NCBI GenBank assembly: GCA_019055375.1
Contig: JAHQIW010000171.1
Coordinates: forward strand, 62,001 to 126,000
Direction: 5' to 3'
From: Parelaphostrongylus tenuis
Taxonomy: Eukaryota > Nematoda > Chromadorea > Rhabditida > Metastrongylidae
Length of the DNA stretch: 64,000 nt
Numbering within the stretch: position 1 is the first letter of the stretch; each line of letters begins with the position of its first letter. Made by a program: the position numbers and the translations under genes. This document shows, piece by piece, positions 1-11,938 of this stretch. The notes under the pieces were generated by a model. The model searched no databases and was not told the origin of the DNA. It worked only from the letters and a program-made list of their open reading frames with translations.

Positions 1-1390
1 TTCTACAGTGTCTTGTATAACAGAAAGCTATTTTGCATACTGATACTGAAGTCTCTGACGCGTTATATCTTCGCTTACAATTGATGACTATCTGTGGATA
101 TCCCCCAACTATCTTCGAAATCGAGCCCACTCAAAGAAATATCATAATCCCAACTTGGGTACTTAGTAATATAGAGACTTGCATTTTTTCTTGTGCTTTC
201 CGTCGTCCTCTTTCCACGTATTTCACTATCTTTCACTTTACTTCTGTGTACCTTTTCCTTCACTGCTACACATTCATCGTTACTATTCTTGGCACATTTC
301 TTCATCTTCGTATGTTCATAAAATTTTTGCTGAAGTCCATTTGCCTATTCGTCACCGCACAGAAAAAAATATTTCTTTTCTCAGAATAAGTTAAGATCTG
401 CGCCGTGTCGCTTGTCGGGTTGTCATGAAGAATGAATAGTTCAACTTTCGTTAATCTTTGAGCGATTCACAATGCAGTGAACTCCATTCGTACCATCACA
501 AAAATGAACTGATGCATAAATACCTATATAATGACTTGTATATAATACTTGTAATGTAAGTCAGTGTTCCTTCCCATCCTCTCAGATAACTCTGTCAGAC
601 TTCGAGAGAGCAGGATGTAGTGAGTCTTCGTTGTGAAACTGCATTTAATACCACGTTGTGGTCGAAATTATGCAAAACTAAGACACCAGATGAAAAACTT
701 CCAGGCTGAAAACGACTCTTCTGATTTTATTATGGATAGAAACTTCAAGTAATGGAATAATTTCGAGACGTGCTCGGATGTATCAATATGCGCTTTACTT
801 TGAAAAAGACGAGGAGTCGGCGTACAATAAATCAAGCGGTGAATTCCATTTGTGTTGCGTTCATTACCAATATGACGAGATGCAATGAGGTTGATTCCAT
901 CAAAGTTGGCTCATCAACAACAGTTGAAATGGCGTAATCTGAGGTGTAAATCATGGCTCAACCTCAAATTCGGCACAATTGGCTGTCATTAACCTCTTCG
1001 CGACTCTTCTTCGGCAGCTGACCACTAAAATACCATTGACTTTCCATCAGCACTAAGTCTGAACCTTTTTGAACAATGGAAGAATTACATTAAAAGAAGC
1101 AGATTTTTAATAAGTGAAAGGTTTCAGAGGATGTAAGCTTGGCAAGAATGTAGAAAAAACCTTGCTCTATTATTCCTACAGGTTTTGGCATGTATGCGCA
1201 TATGTGCTACCATTTACTAATTGTAACTATGATCCATCATTTCAAACACATTGCATCCAAAGCCACTATACAGGTCAATTTCAATCTATTTGGACTTTTG
1301 TATCCGGATCCTTCTTACAGTGACCAGGATGATTAGAACAAGAGTATGTTGAAGATTTTATTAAAGCGATATTGAAGAATGAGCGGTGAT
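1..1390. other. No supported gene
   Basis: AT-rich sequence. Open frames here are short and lack convincing splice signals, domain motifs or similarity to anything I recognise. No structured repeat was seen. Confidence 0.5.
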
Positions 1391-1396
1391 GTAAAT

Positions 1397-1505
1397 GTGC
1401 CTCTGTGGTGTAGTGGTAACACAGGCCCTCGACATGAGTGAAGCGCGGGTTCAACTCCCGCCTGAGGTCGCGTTTTTGCATACCACTCAGTTCTCTTAGG
1501 TCTAT
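1397..1505 (+). repeat. tRNA-headed SINE, family S2
   Basis: The first 75 bases look like a tRNA: an A-box-like TGGTGTAGTGGTAACAC, a B-box-like GGGTTCAACTCCC, and ends GCCTC and GAGGT that pair. A non-tRNA tail follows, with the signature TTTTTGCATACCACTCAG and then TCTTAGG. The same head plus tail recurs at 2484, 34438, 36995, 37787 (-), 39396 and 41497. That argues for a dispersed tRNA-derived SINE rather than a working tRNA gene. Confidence 0.75.
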
Positions 1506-3678
1506 CTTTTGACATCTTGGAGAACGTTTTTCGTCAAGTAAGTATAAAGGATTGCTTTTCTGGTTTCAGACTTTTTGAAATGTTCTACTTTTAGTTAGTC
1601 GTCGTATGAATATGCATAGTGTGATAAAGAAATGTTTCGAAATTGGTTGAAGTTGAAATGAACACCATATTGTCCATAGTACTTATTCGCAATTCCACTT
1701 GCAGCATTATACATCTATAAACGACTACTTATTGTTCTCTAATATTTAATTTATTTTTTATTATGTAATTTGCTTCACTAGATCAAACAAATCTCAACCC
1801 TCAAATGACTTCAGATACGCATGTAAGTTTAACTGCTGTTCAATGACTTTGTCTTAGTTAAAAAGCCGTTAAATTATTTGTAGAGGTTGGATTGATTTCT
1901 CTGGAATCTCGTAGCCTCGCGAGAATATTATCGGTTTTTTTCTGTGTCATTGTAAGCTTTTATGGATGCGAGAGACCTCTTCCCTAGTCCATCTAGTACC
2001 ATCAGCAATCGTATGTGGATAAGATGAGCTCTTGGATCGAGCCAGGAAGCGCGCATGTTCTCTAACTATTTCGATTCTCACGTTCCTCTAGTATACTAAA
2101 ATTATCCATCGATGTATGGCACGTACACTTTCTTTTGGTAATCACGGCCCCTTGGAACCACTTTTATGCCTTTTAAGTTTTTAGCCTTCTTCCCATTTTG
2201 CGATTCGAGCAATAGATTGATGTCAGAGTTGGTTCACGATGCCGAAAGTGATTGTTGATTTTCGATTCAATAATGATCTTAATTTTGCGCTGCGCTTGGA
2301 TCGGGCACTTCAAACAATGAATTAAACCGAATATTGTAACCTCAACAACGACTTCACCTTACCTGTGGTTATACCGATATGTGCTCCTTAGAAATATCAC
2401 TAACGACCGATTGCTGCCAGCTATCGAATGGCCTAGAACACCGTTGAGAGAAATGAAGACCAAGTCATGGTAGCGTGCGTCCACGGTATGAGTGAAAGAA
2501 GAGGTTCAACTCCCGCCTGAGGTCAAGTTTTTGTTCACCATTCACTCTCTTAGCTATATTTGAAACATTACAGCACGCTGAAAGCAGTAAAAAGTAAAGA
2601 ATCAGAATTCTGATCTGAACTGAACTTGTTCTTTCAACGATATTTTATCAGTGCATCTGTCGTTTTCGATTTTTTTTTCGAATACTGAGATCTCCATAGC
2701 ATTTCATCTTATGCCTATTCAAAGCTTTTCCAACGAAGATCTTTGCCAACAATCGCAAAATATTAACGCTTTCTTATTCTAGACAAGGAGTTCTTCTCTC
2801 GACTCTCTATTGATATTTTTGAATATTCTAGATAAATTCAAATGAAAGCGCCTTAAATATCATTACAAGGTTCCCTAACTTTCTTTGTGTTGAGTGGTTC
2901 TCTTTCATTCTCTCGGTGAATGATAGAAGAGCCAACACATTAATCCACATATCTATGCTGCTTCATCTGCCTTTTGCTATGCATTTTAGCTTAAATGATA
3001 TAATGAGAAGTTTACCATCATAAAAGTTTTACTCACTTGGTGGCCTCGCTTCTCTTGTCGATTTTCCCCCATCTAGAAATGGGAGCGTTACGCAATTTTA
3101 TCGCATCTGTATTTTCTCACGGAAGTACGCGCCGATCACGTCTTCGACTGGTTTTTGAATGTGGCGAATGGTCAATAATTTAGATAGCTATGTGACATGG
3201 AACATGAGAGTCAATGGAAATTCCAAGCCGCTATTTCCATTGTGGCGAACTGAATACCAACCACATTACTGACATCCATACATAGAAATAAAGGTTCATA
3301 AATGTGTATTCAATGCATTCGTAGTTAAATAAGATTGAAGTCAGATCTGTGATTTCAACCACGGATCAAGCTTAACTGAGGCTTATGCCGAACTGTGCTT
3401 TCTAGACTAATCCCATAATGGATAATTGTTGACAGTCATCAATTAACTCAAAACACTGTCGAGAGAAAAGAAGAGCGAAAACCTCGACGGCGTTGTTCGA
3501 GCGCACGCCGCTCCACAATAGCATAGTGACTGTTGGAGACACATTGATATCAGATTCCAAGTTTTGTTCGTATCTCAGTATTACTACTCCTTTTGGTTAT
3601 ATTTTTCACATTGTTCCAACACAATTTTGTTGATAATTATTAGAAGAAATCCGAACTACTGCGGGTGGAGAGAAAGTT
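1506..3678. other. No supported gene; repeat fragments
   Basis: At 2484-2556 there is a partial S2 SINE: the B-box half (GGTTCAACTCCC) and the TTTTTG...CACT tail. Segments at about 2335-2470 and 3350-3485 resemble each other, sharing a CTTA-CTG-GGTTAT...GTGCT block and a GTTGAGAGAAA or GTCGAGAGAAA end, so they are probably two diverged copies of an unnamed repeat. No gene was recognised. Confidence 0.5.
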
Positions 3679-4330
3679 TTGGGGAACTCTGAGAAGCATG
3701 AGATAATTCTCATGCATATCATGGGAATATTACAGTTTCTTATGTGCGATTGTCCCACTCAAGGCCTAGATAATATTCGTTATTATTTCCACTTTGCTAC
3801 AAGCCTCCGCCATATCCAACAATACAGTCAAAGTTCAGTGTTTTATTGCATCATTATTGGAGAAGGGTTTTCCACAGCGAGCTGCAGTGGTGGAATTTTG
3901 AAGGGCTCGTGCATTTTGAGTTTGTTCCAAACGGCAAGTCCATCATCGCCGAACTCTGCTGTCGTCAGTTAGGTCGAGTCAACGACAAGCTTAAAAAGGA
4001 GTACCCGGCTTTAGTTAACCGAAAGCGCGTTACGATGTATTAAGGCAATGCCAGATTGCACACTGTCAAAAAGACCAAGAAAGTTTGATGAATTGGGTGG
4101 AGTCGAGGTTCTGCCAAATTCAGCCTACATTCCAAATTGCGCTCCATCCGACTTTGACCTTTCCCCATCAGTGAAACACTTTTTGAAGACGCCGACGTGG
4201 ATCACTCGATGAAGTTGAAGAAAGCATGTAGGAAGTTCTTTGATTCAAAATTGAAAAATGGCTGGCTTTGACCAGATCCGAAACTTGGCGGAGCGATGGC
4301 AGAAAGTTCTAGAAAACGATGGCCTTTTTT
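3679..4330 (+). pseudogene. Mariner-family transposase, C-terminal half, dead
   Basis: Two frames together spell the C-terminal part of a Tc1/mariner-superfamily transposase. The signs are WWNFEGLVHFEFVPNG (standard W-D--G-VHFE-LP-G), RQLGRVNDKLKKEYPALVNRKR, a DNARLHT-like block around 4050-4075, and CAPSDFDLF, which carries the last catalytic Asp of the mariner DDD triad. Stops at 4041 and later, plus frame changes, break the gene. The N-terminal HTH half is not visible. It cannot make a working transposase. Confidence 0.8.
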
Positions 4331-4932
4331 GAGAAAAATGGCTATTGTCGCTGTTGTTTGGAATTCATTCATAAACTTTCATTTCTTTACAAGTATTCCA
4401 AACTTTCTTCCCAACCGCATGGTAAGACATTTATAAATCGAGAAGTAAAACTTATGGCAAAGAATTTAAGTCAACTATTTGTCAGACTATTGATGTTAAA
4501 TGTTCCCAAATCTGAAACTCTACAATCAACCTATTACACCTCTTGTAAATAGAGAAAAACGTAATGATCTCATAGAATATTTCAAGCGTGCGTTACGGTT
4601 TATTCTCACAAACCTCATTAGTAGCACATGTCTATCGGTTCACCCGTACAACTCAAAGTAGCAGCGCCGAACATGTATCACTGCAAGTCAAGTGAAAAGA
4701 GCACTCGACATTGCGTTCCATCCCAATCAGGAGGAACCGTAATGCCTTTCTAATCGACTTTTTATGAAACCTCGCCTAAAACAATATAATTCGATAGAGA
4801 ATTCGTTCTATTTTATGAAAGATAAAAAATACTCTATGAGCTCATATTTTCTTAAGCGAGATCGCAAAATAGTCGCTTAGAAAGGGAAGTATTGTAATGT
4901 AGGTAATCTTATTCACTAGACGGCATTGCAGA

Positions 4933-6263
4933 ATGGCCATTTCACTTCCTAAAATGGCTTCTCAAAAAATTTTAAAACGAAATCTTACAAGTGATAGCAA
5001 GATCTCCTCAAAAAGTGGCAAAAATTTTTATTCTGTGAGTTTGCCCATAATCAAGACTGAATCGTTTATTTTCATCCTGAACTATTATCAAAAGATAAAT
5101 GATGTAAGAGTGAAGCCATCTTTACATCATTTGTTTACTTTTATCCCATGCTTCTTCATTAGTGATTTTTCAATCCTCATTTGAGAGATCAACGACGACG
5201 TATGTCCCCAGCGAGAGGGTTTCGACAAAGATTGCGAGCAGCGATGTCAACAAGAATACCCACATAGGCTGTCGAGTGCATGTCATGTTAGAAGCACAGG
5301 TTAGTCTTAAATAACATTGCCACTTCTGCTTCCTTTTGAAATATGTCACTGCAGACTTTCATCTCTTTATGCTGATATTTCCGAAGTTGCCTATTCTCTC
5401 CTAGCTTCCATCAGAAGCTTGCAGTACTAAAGTGTTAGCGTTTGCAATGTATTAGTGATGATCTGCATTTCCAAGTAGTTTTAAACGCTTCGGTGATCCT
5501 ACTTTTGAATCAATTCATTTATTTAACTACCGATTCACAGTTCTATTATCTCGTTTTTATTAAGTACACTGCGCTTTGTTCAAAGGTCCTTTCCTACGCT
5601 TTTGCTTCAGCGATATTTTCAAAGTTATAAGGTTTAACGGATGAAGCATAATGAAACGTTTCATCTCACCCCAATCGTTGGTATATCGCTTCATCGTTGC
5701 TGTGGCGGTTTTTTGGTATCAGTCTGTGATGTACAACGCAGAGCTCGTTTCTGGCTTAGTCTGCGCGATGTTAGAAACCAAGAAGATAACTTAAGTCAAG
5801 CTGTGAGCCTGTCATTCTTGTACGCTATGCAGGAATTAACAGTAAGCACTGTATATTAGAGCACTAAAAATGCGACTCAGCTATACCAGAGAAGTTTAGA
5901 GAAAAAATTTTCCATAGGAGCGCTAGTTATTGAAAATTAAAAACGTGCAGTAGCAGCCTCTTATCGCGCGATCTAGGGAGTTTATACAGAGCTATACAAC
6001 TCATTTACAACTGAGTGGGTCGTCCTAGTAAAAAAATCTCTTACTTTTTATGGCAACTGTGACAAAAATATCTAAGGATCAAAGTTGGATTGCTTCATAG
6101 TTTATGTTTTTAGGAATTCTTCTGTCGTTCTTCGGAATCAAATCTTTTATCTGCAAATGCAAACTGCCAGAACAATTCTGTAACGCCGGCAACGATAACG
6201 CCATACAGCGGTACTATGGATGATAATCTTATTGATATACACTTTTGTATCTATCCACTTTAA
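4933..6263 (+). CDS. Small four-exon gene, unknown family, about 147 aa
   Basis: Predicted exons are 4933-5034, 5188-5299, 5723-5802 and 6114-6263. All joins use GT-AG and all phases agree, giving one 147-residue frame. The ATG follows a TTGCAG site, which could be an intron acceptor or a trans-splice acceptor. A stop at 6261 is followed 19 bases later by AATAAA. The product has a basic Ser/Lys-rich start (MAISLPKMASQKILK), then a Cys cluster in exons 2-3 (VCPQREGFDKDCEQRCQQEY...SACHVRSTVCDVQ), then a Ser/Asn/Thr-rich tail with three more Cys. There is no obvious signal peptide or membrane span in this model, so an upstream exon may be missing. I do not recognise the family. The agreement of frames and the poly(A) signal make a real gene likely. 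Confidence 0.55.
5875..5990 (+). repeat. Relic arm of long-TIR DNA element (family M1)
   Basis: Lies in the last intron of the small gene. The blocks TTTTCCATAGGAGCGCTAGTTATT and CAGTAGCAGCC match the arm of the M1 family seen complete at 24.5, 36.0 and 53.2 kb. Only one weak arm remains. Confidence 0.4.
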
Positions 6264-6281
6264 ATATGGTCATTAGTTTAA

Positions 6282-6287
6282 AATAAA
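6282..6287 (+). promoter_or_regulatory. Poly(A) signal AATAAA
   Basis: A canonical hexamer 19 bases after the stop codon of the small gene at 4933-6263. It supports 6114-6263 as that gene's terminal exon. Confidence 0.6.
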
Positions 6288-6977
6288 GATTTTGCAACAT
6301 ATTCTTTCTCATTTCACACATATAAAAGTACATTTGAATCCAACTATACTACTATTTACTGTGTGTCTGTTTACTTTACTACAGTACACCAAAACATATT
6401 TAGGCGGTCATTTTCGCTACAGGACCTAACATATCATTCAACGCTTGTTCCGTTATCGGCCAATGCTGCTTGTACGAAGGTGATTCAGAGATTTACTGAT
6501 TTTCCTTCATAGCTTTGAGGCACTTCATATGCACATGTATTGTTATAAAACCGTTATAACGCATATTTTTTCTGTAAGTCACTAATGATCTACCTAAATA
6601 TGAACCATATAAGAACAGAAACGACTCGTATATCCCATGTAAATTGATGAGTAAAATTGGCTTGACCATCCAAAAATCGAACGAAATCGTACTACAATGA
6701 AGAAGATGACCTGTGTATGATAATGTTTAAAGGTGTACCGCAACACATGAATGAATTTCGATCCATTCACTCTTCCCTGGCAAGGTCCTCATCCTCCCAA
6801 CAATTTAGTGACACTAAACTTTTTTGGGAGATAGAAACACTGGTTTGCCGCATTATAGGGTCTAAATTTGTATTAGATATATTTCCTTGAAGTTCGATGC
6901 CTAACGCATCGCTTAGAGGTAGAGGTAGATTGATTAGGTTGCGTAAAAGTTCGTGTTGTTTTGATTTTCAATATAAT

Positions 6978-9740
6978 TTTTGCAATGACACTGCATGATT
7001 TAGTATCGTTCAGTTGCACATTTTCTTGCTAATATTTGACCATCTTCGTTGCTTACGCACCAACATCAAGCTATGACGAAGACGAAGTCGAAGCGTTCTA
7101 TATGGACCTCGAAAAATTCTTCAGAGAAGATCATACATTCTTCAAGGTCATTGTCGGAGATTTTAACGCAAAAATTGGACCTAGAAGAACGTCTGAAGAA
7201 CGTCACATAGGGACCCACGGACTAGAATGGAATGAACAGGGTGAGAGGCTATCCGAGTTTATCATGACGACCCAAACCATCCATGGTAACTCCCAATTCC
7301 AAAAGCCTCTCTCTCAGCGATGGACGTGGGAGTCTCCCAATGGAGAGTACCATAACGAAATAGATCACATCATAGTAAATCGAAGGTTTTGCCTGACCGA
7401 CGTCGCTGTTGTTCCCAAGTTCTACACGGGATCAGACCATCGCCTCCTTCGCGCAACGTTCCGATTTTCGAGGAGAGGAGAGAAAGCCGCTAAATTCAAA
7501 CAACGAAGTCCCAGAACTACCATAAACTGGGATGTATTCAAATCATTAGTCGGCTCTTGGGAAGATACCGTTGTCGACAACATCGACGAAGAATACGATC
7601 GACTCGTTGAATATCTTCACGTTGGCGCTAAAAAAGCCGAAAGTCCTAAGGTCACGAAGAGACGCTTGTCTCCGCAGACACTCGAGCTGATACGTCAACG
7701 TGGAATCGCACGAGCCGCAGGCAACCGAAACCTTACGTCCGAACTTGCGAAACGATGCAGAGAAGCGATAAAAGAAGACCTTAAAGAGAGAAGAGCAGCA
7801 GTTATGGCAGAAGCTGCAGAAGCTGGGAAGAGCATTCGCAAAGCCCAGCGAGGCTTCGCCAACTATAAGACCAAGATGATTGCACTCCGATACCCTGACG
7901 GGACACTTACAGCTTCCAGAAGGGCTATGGAGAAAATCATCCACCAGTACTACTCGGATCTCTTCGCTAGCCATGTTCTCTTACCGTCATATAAATTGAA
8001 AGAGGACGAATATGTCGTTCCACCGGTCCTTCCTTCCGAAATCCGACATGCTATATCGTCGGTGAAAAACAGAACAACACCCGGTCCAGACAGGATTAGA
8101 CCAGAACACCTGAAGAACCTGCCGCCAGTTCTCATCAACACCCTGGCTCGGCTCTTCACTCGCTACCTGTCAGAATGCAAGGTCCCTATTCAATGGAAAA
8201 CCAGCAAGACCGTATTGTTGTTCAAAAAGGGAGACCTTCACGACATAGGCAATTATCGCCCAATCTGCTTGCTGTCCGTTGTCTATAAACTCTTTACTCG
8301 AGTCATCCTGAACAGGATTGACAGAACACTGGACGAAGGACAGCCATGCGAACAAGCAGGGTTCAGAAAAGGATTTAGTACCATGGACCACATCCACACG
8401 ATCACAAGACTCATTGAAGTTTCGCGAGAGTACAAACAACCACTCTGTCTCACTTTTATCGATCTGAAAAAAGCCTTTGATTCAGTGGAAACAGAAGCGG
8501 TTATAGAGGCTCTGGATAACCAGGGCGTCCCTACTCGGTACATAATGATCCTTCGTGAGCTTTATAAAGATTTCACGACCAGAATATCTCCATTCTACAA
8601 CAATATCACCATTGACGTAAGAAGAGGGGTTCGACAAGGCGATACAATATCGCCAAAACTATTCACTGCCACCCTACAAAACGTCATGCGAACATTAGAA
8701 TGGGACGAAATGGGAGTGAAAATTGACGGTCGACAATTAAACCATCTTCGCTTTGCTGACGATATCGTTCTCATAACACCAAACATCAGCCAAGCGGAAC
8801 GAATGTTGACTGATTTCGATAACGCCTGTGGAAAGATCGGTCTTCAACTGAATCTAACGAAAACAATGTTCATGAGGAACGGATGGGTTTCTAATGCCCC
8901 ATTCACGCTCAACGGAACGACAATTTCCGAATGCTCCAGTTACATCTATCTAGGTCGTGAAATCAACATGATGAACGACCTAGCCCCAGAGTTGAGCAGG
9001 AGGAAACGAGCGGCTTGGGGAACGTTTAAGAGCATCGAAGATGTAGTGAAGAGGACAAAGAACATCCGACTCCGTGCCCACCTTTTCGACTCGACAATTA
9101 TCCCTGCCCTAACGTATGCAGCAGAAACCTGGTCGCTACGTAAGCAGGATGAAAGATCACTTGCCGTTATCGAACGCGCAGTCGAAAGGTCGATGCTAGG
9201 AGTATCTCGTATTTTGCAAATGAGACAAAGGATCCGAACTTCCGACCTACGTCAACGATCGAAAATCAGAGACGCCGTTCTACACGCCAGGATATCGAAA
9301 ATAAGGTGGGCCGGACACGTGATGCGCTTCAACGACAACCGATGGACGAGAGCCGTTACCGACTGGATTCCTCGGGACGTCAAGCGCTCTAAAGGAAGAC
9401 CACTGACCCGTTGGTCCGATTTCTTCACGAAAGCGATGGAAGAAAGATATGATGCTCAGCGAATTCCTAGAGCAAGGAGGACCCACTGGGCTACTCTTGC
9501 ACGCGATAGGGAAAAATGGAAGAGTTGCTGGTACCCGCTCGAGTCACTCGACGATCAACGGGACGACAGGTGATACAGGTGATTTTGTTATACAACTCGC
9601 CTATATTGCTTTTAATGGAACTGTCGTGGACACAAATTCACTAGCTATTCATGTACGAATGGCGTATCGGAGAAGTGCTAGTGAAGCGGCACACAAGATT
9701 ATTGTAGCTTCCAGTGGAAGGAACAATCGCGACTTTTCCT
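6978..9740 (+). mobile_element. Mariner copy split by an RTE insertion
   Basis: The stretch just before 7036 (TAGTATCGTTCAGTTGCACA then TTTTCTTGC) matches the mariner end at 10,995-11,040. The sequence after 9585 (ACAACTCGCCTATATTGC, then CGAATGGCGTA and GAAGCGGCACACAAGATTA) continues the same mariner copy as 11,041-11,175. The RTE body therefore sits inside an older mariner. The exact junctions are uncertain by several bases. Confidence 0.6.
7036..9573 (+). CDS. RTE-type non-LTR retrotransposon ORF: AP endonuclease (partial) and reverse transcriptase
   Basis: An open frame of 845 codons. Residues 1-140 are the C-terminal half of an AP-type endonuclease, with GDFNAKIG at 41-48 and the catalytic SDHRLL at about 133-138. 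The central part is a reverse transcriptase: PGPD at 349-352, KSFD-like [18 protein letters not shown], and the catalytic FADD box at 573-576. The rest is the conserved tail ending [18 protein letters not shown] and a thumb-like region. The first part of the endonuclease is absent, so the element is 5'-truncated, as expected from incomplete target-primed reverse transcription. The first codon is only the first in-frame ATG after the truncation. The frame is otherwise undamaged, so the copy is probably young; decayed relatives lie at 19.9-21.0 kb and 29.46-29.60 kb. The 3' end carries GGGACGACAGGTGATACA, shared with the 29.6 kb fragment. Confidence 0.92.
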   Translation: MTIFVAYAPTSSYDEDEVEAFYMDLEKFFREDHTFFKVIVGDFNAKIGPRRTSEERHIGTHGLEWNEQGERLSEFIMTTQTIHGNSQFQKPLSQRWTWESPNGEYHNEIDHIIVNRRFCLTDVAVVPKFYTGSDHRLLRATFRFSRRGEKAAKFKQRSPRTTINWDVFKSLVGSWEDTVVDNIDEEYDRLVEYLHVGAKKAESPKVTKRRLSPQTLELIRQRGIARAAGNRNLTSELAKRCREAIKEDLKERRAAVMAEAAEAGKSIRKAQRGFANYKTKMIALRYPDGTLTASRRAMEKIIHQYYSDLFASHVLLPSYKLKEDEYVVPPVLPSEIRHAISSVKNRTTPGPDRIRPEHLKNLPPVLINTLARLFTRYLSECKVPIQWKTSKTVLLFKKGDLHDIGNYRPICLLSVVYKLFTRVILNRIDRTLDEGQPCEQAGFRKGFSTMDHIHTITRLIEVSREYKQPLCLTFIDLKKAFDSVETEAVIEALDNQGVPTRYIMILRELYKDFTTRISPFYNNITIDVRRGVRQGDTISPKLFTATLQNVMRTLEWDEMGVKIDGRQLNHLRFADDIVLITPNISQAERMLTDFDNACGKIGLQLNLTKTMFMRNGWVSNAPFTLNGTTISECSSYIYLGREINMMNDLAPELSRRKRAAWGTFKSIEDVVKRTKNIRLRAHLFDSTIIPALTYAAETWSLRKQDERSLAVIERAVERSMLGVSRILQMRQRIRTSDLRQRSKIRDAVLHARISKIRWAGHVMRFNDNRWTRAVTDWIPRDVKRSKGRPLTRWSDFFTKAMEERYDAQRIPRARRTHWATLARDREKWKSCWYPLESLDDQRDDR

Positions 9741-9900
9741 CCAGACTCTTCTCTCCAGCTTTCAATTTCGCGAGCCCCTCCCTAGCCGTCCTTTCTGCTA
9801 CCGTATCGTCGCCCCAAGCTCCATAAGTCTTGCTTCGCCGCTTCACTAAAATTTTCTTCTACGCGCCATTTGTGCATGAGTAGCAAGTGAAATTGTTTCG
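9640..9900 (-). pseudogene. Mariner transposase N-terminal fragment
   Basis: On the minus strand a frame reads RRSKTYGAWGDDTVAERTAR followed by KLKAGEKSLEEKSR. This matches the HTH region of mariner transposases (GDGTVSERTVQRWF...F--G--SLEDE-RSGRP). The diagnostic W-F residues are changed and the frame stops early. It is a fragment in opposite orientation to the mariner piece just before it. Confidence 0.65.
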
Positions 9901-10084
9901 AAGACAGCCCCATCTCAATACAGATATAGCCTTTTGCGGACGACGCCATTTTCGGCTGGCGTGCGGTCGAACGGCTACGAAGAGAGGCTATCGGCGCTTT
10001 CTAATGCTAGTGTGACAGTTTTCTAATGAAATTTATACTTTTTTCGTCGAGGAATGTGATTTCTGTGTCATTAAATGGTTAAAT

Positions 10085-10160
10085 ATGATATAGTAGACTC
10101 ATTAGGTGATTTTCATTAGGAAATGATATAGTAGACTCATTAAGGTGATTTTCATTAGGA
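10085..10160. repeat. Local tandem duplication, two copies of about 36 bp
   Basis: The block ATGATATAGTAGACTCATTA followed by GGTGATTTTCATTAGG occurs twice in succession with one base added in the second copy. Confidence 0.8.
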
Positions 10161-10984
10161 TAACGTAAGTGCTTATAAGTGCGTATAAGATAAGTAAGTG
10201 CTTAACTTTTATGGAGGAAAACCAAGTATTTATGAAGACTTTGTTTAGTACTTAGCCATATTTTTCTCTAGAAATAATTTTGCAAAATTTCTCAATGACA
10301 ATTTAATTTTTTTGGCGAAAAGTTCAAAAAAAAAATTGGAATCTAAGTACATATCCTAAAAGATCCGTTTGAAGTAGAAAAAATTGACTGCGATTGCATA
10401 ACTTTGAGTTTTGTTAGATAGTAGAAAGTACTCTGGGATTCTTCTCATCGAAATCAAAATTTCCAAGCTATCCGTTGACAAGAAAAACATCAAGAAGATA
10501 AAAGAAAATGTCCAATAACAGCTGTAAATACATTTCTATGTGGATCACCATAAAAAAGTGAAATTTTGGTATTCATAGCGTTAATGTTGCTAAAATTATC
10601 CAAAAGTCTCATTAGTGACATTACATTGTTTTTGGTGGTACTTGTTCCTCTGAGAACGCAAATTTCCATTAAACCATGCACCACTCTTCGTATCGTCCGA
10701 ACGGCGCGCCCAGCTGAGAATCTAATGACCTTCATCGTCCGCAAAGAAGTAGGCAAGTTGTATACCAATTTGTTCGCAGAAAATGCACAATTAGACGAAA
10801 ATAAAATCAATTGAAATTCAAGTTCAATTCAAATCAACTCTGGTCAATGAATATGCTCTTTAATGCTGTATACCATAACTTATAGAACGACCTAATACGC
10901 TTGAATTGAACTTAGAGACCGTAAGCTTTCAAGCTTCGTTTCATAACTTTAGGCACTGTAACAATGATTGCCTAATTCATTAGT

Positions 10985-11240
10985 CTGAAGTATTTCAAAT
11001 TACATGATTTTGTATCGTTCAATTGCGTATTTTCTCGCAAACATTTAGATACACAACTTACCTATACTTGCTCTAAGATGAAGTTGTCATTAGGAACGAA
11101 AATTTGCTCAAAGTTACTCATGCACGAATGACGCGTAGGTCAAGATGTTACTGAAGCGGCGCGCAAGATTAATGAGCTTGGGCGATGATACGGCGGCAGT
11201 AAGGACGGCTAAGAAGTGGTCCGCTCTTTCTCTTTTTTCT
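10985..11240 (+). mobile_element. Mariner fragment with transposase N terminus
   Basis: It starts with an end-like stretch (TTGTATCGTTCAATTGCGTA then TTTTCTCGCAAACATTT) that also occurs near 7,000 and inverted near 60,500. From about 11,145 a frame encodes ...KRRARLMSLGDDTAAVRTAKKWS, the start of a mariner HTH domain. The element breaks off at the CT-rich tract. Confidence 0.6.
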
Positions 11241-11283
11241 CTCTCTCTCTTTTTCTCTTTCTCTTTCTCTTCCTCTCTCTCCT
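11219..11283 (+). repeat. CT-rich simple repeat
   Basis: Runs of CTCTCT and CTTTTTCT for about 65 bases. Long apparent frames across it are low-complexity artefacts. Confidence 0.85.
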
Positions 11284-11938
11284 ACCCGAAAAGTGGGAGG
11301 AAGTTGTCGGAATTGATAGAGAATACTTTTATCAACAGTTATGTCCTTTATTCGGGGCAAAGTGTTGCAGAAATCATTTCAAAAAATCAAAACGGCGCGA
11401 ACTTTTGACACAACCTATTGCGTTTCAACGTAGTACTACTTTGACCACTTTTCATGGCAGTGCTATGTCAATGCCAAACCATTACTACTCTCAAAATAGA
11501 CGAAATCGCGGATCAAGAAAATTTAAGAAAACCGTAGATTTTTTTAACAATAAAATGCACTCCACATCTATTCTCAAGGCATATATCATTTTTTATCACA
11601 GCGCACAAATGTATGAAATGGTGCAGATGGTGAATAAAATTTAGACATTAGTAAATATTACATATATTTATATTCTGAGATTTTTCCTTGTTTCGTTGAC
11701 GCGTGGCTGGCATTATTTGTTGCTGTCGTCATTCGATAGCTGATCTTTAGACTATTTTGCTCGCTTTAAAAGCCTCGTTTTTTAGGGTGTAAAACAAGTT
11801 CCATGAAGACCCCACATTGATTAGCAAGGGCAATCCTTAACTTGAAAAAATATCGACGAGAAAAATTCCTGCAAAATTAAGCGTTATCCTATCAAAGTGA
11901 GTTACAAGATCGTTACAAATGATGAGTGAACAATTCAG

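Noticed and set aside
1397..1471. A functional tRNA gene
   Set aside because: The acceptor stem has a mismatch, and the same head with a shared non-tRNA tail recurs across the window, so it is a SINE.
11169..11644. Long open frames with Ser/Phe/Leu or Arg/Glu runs
   Set aside because: Created by the CT-rich simple repeat and mariner relic sequence.
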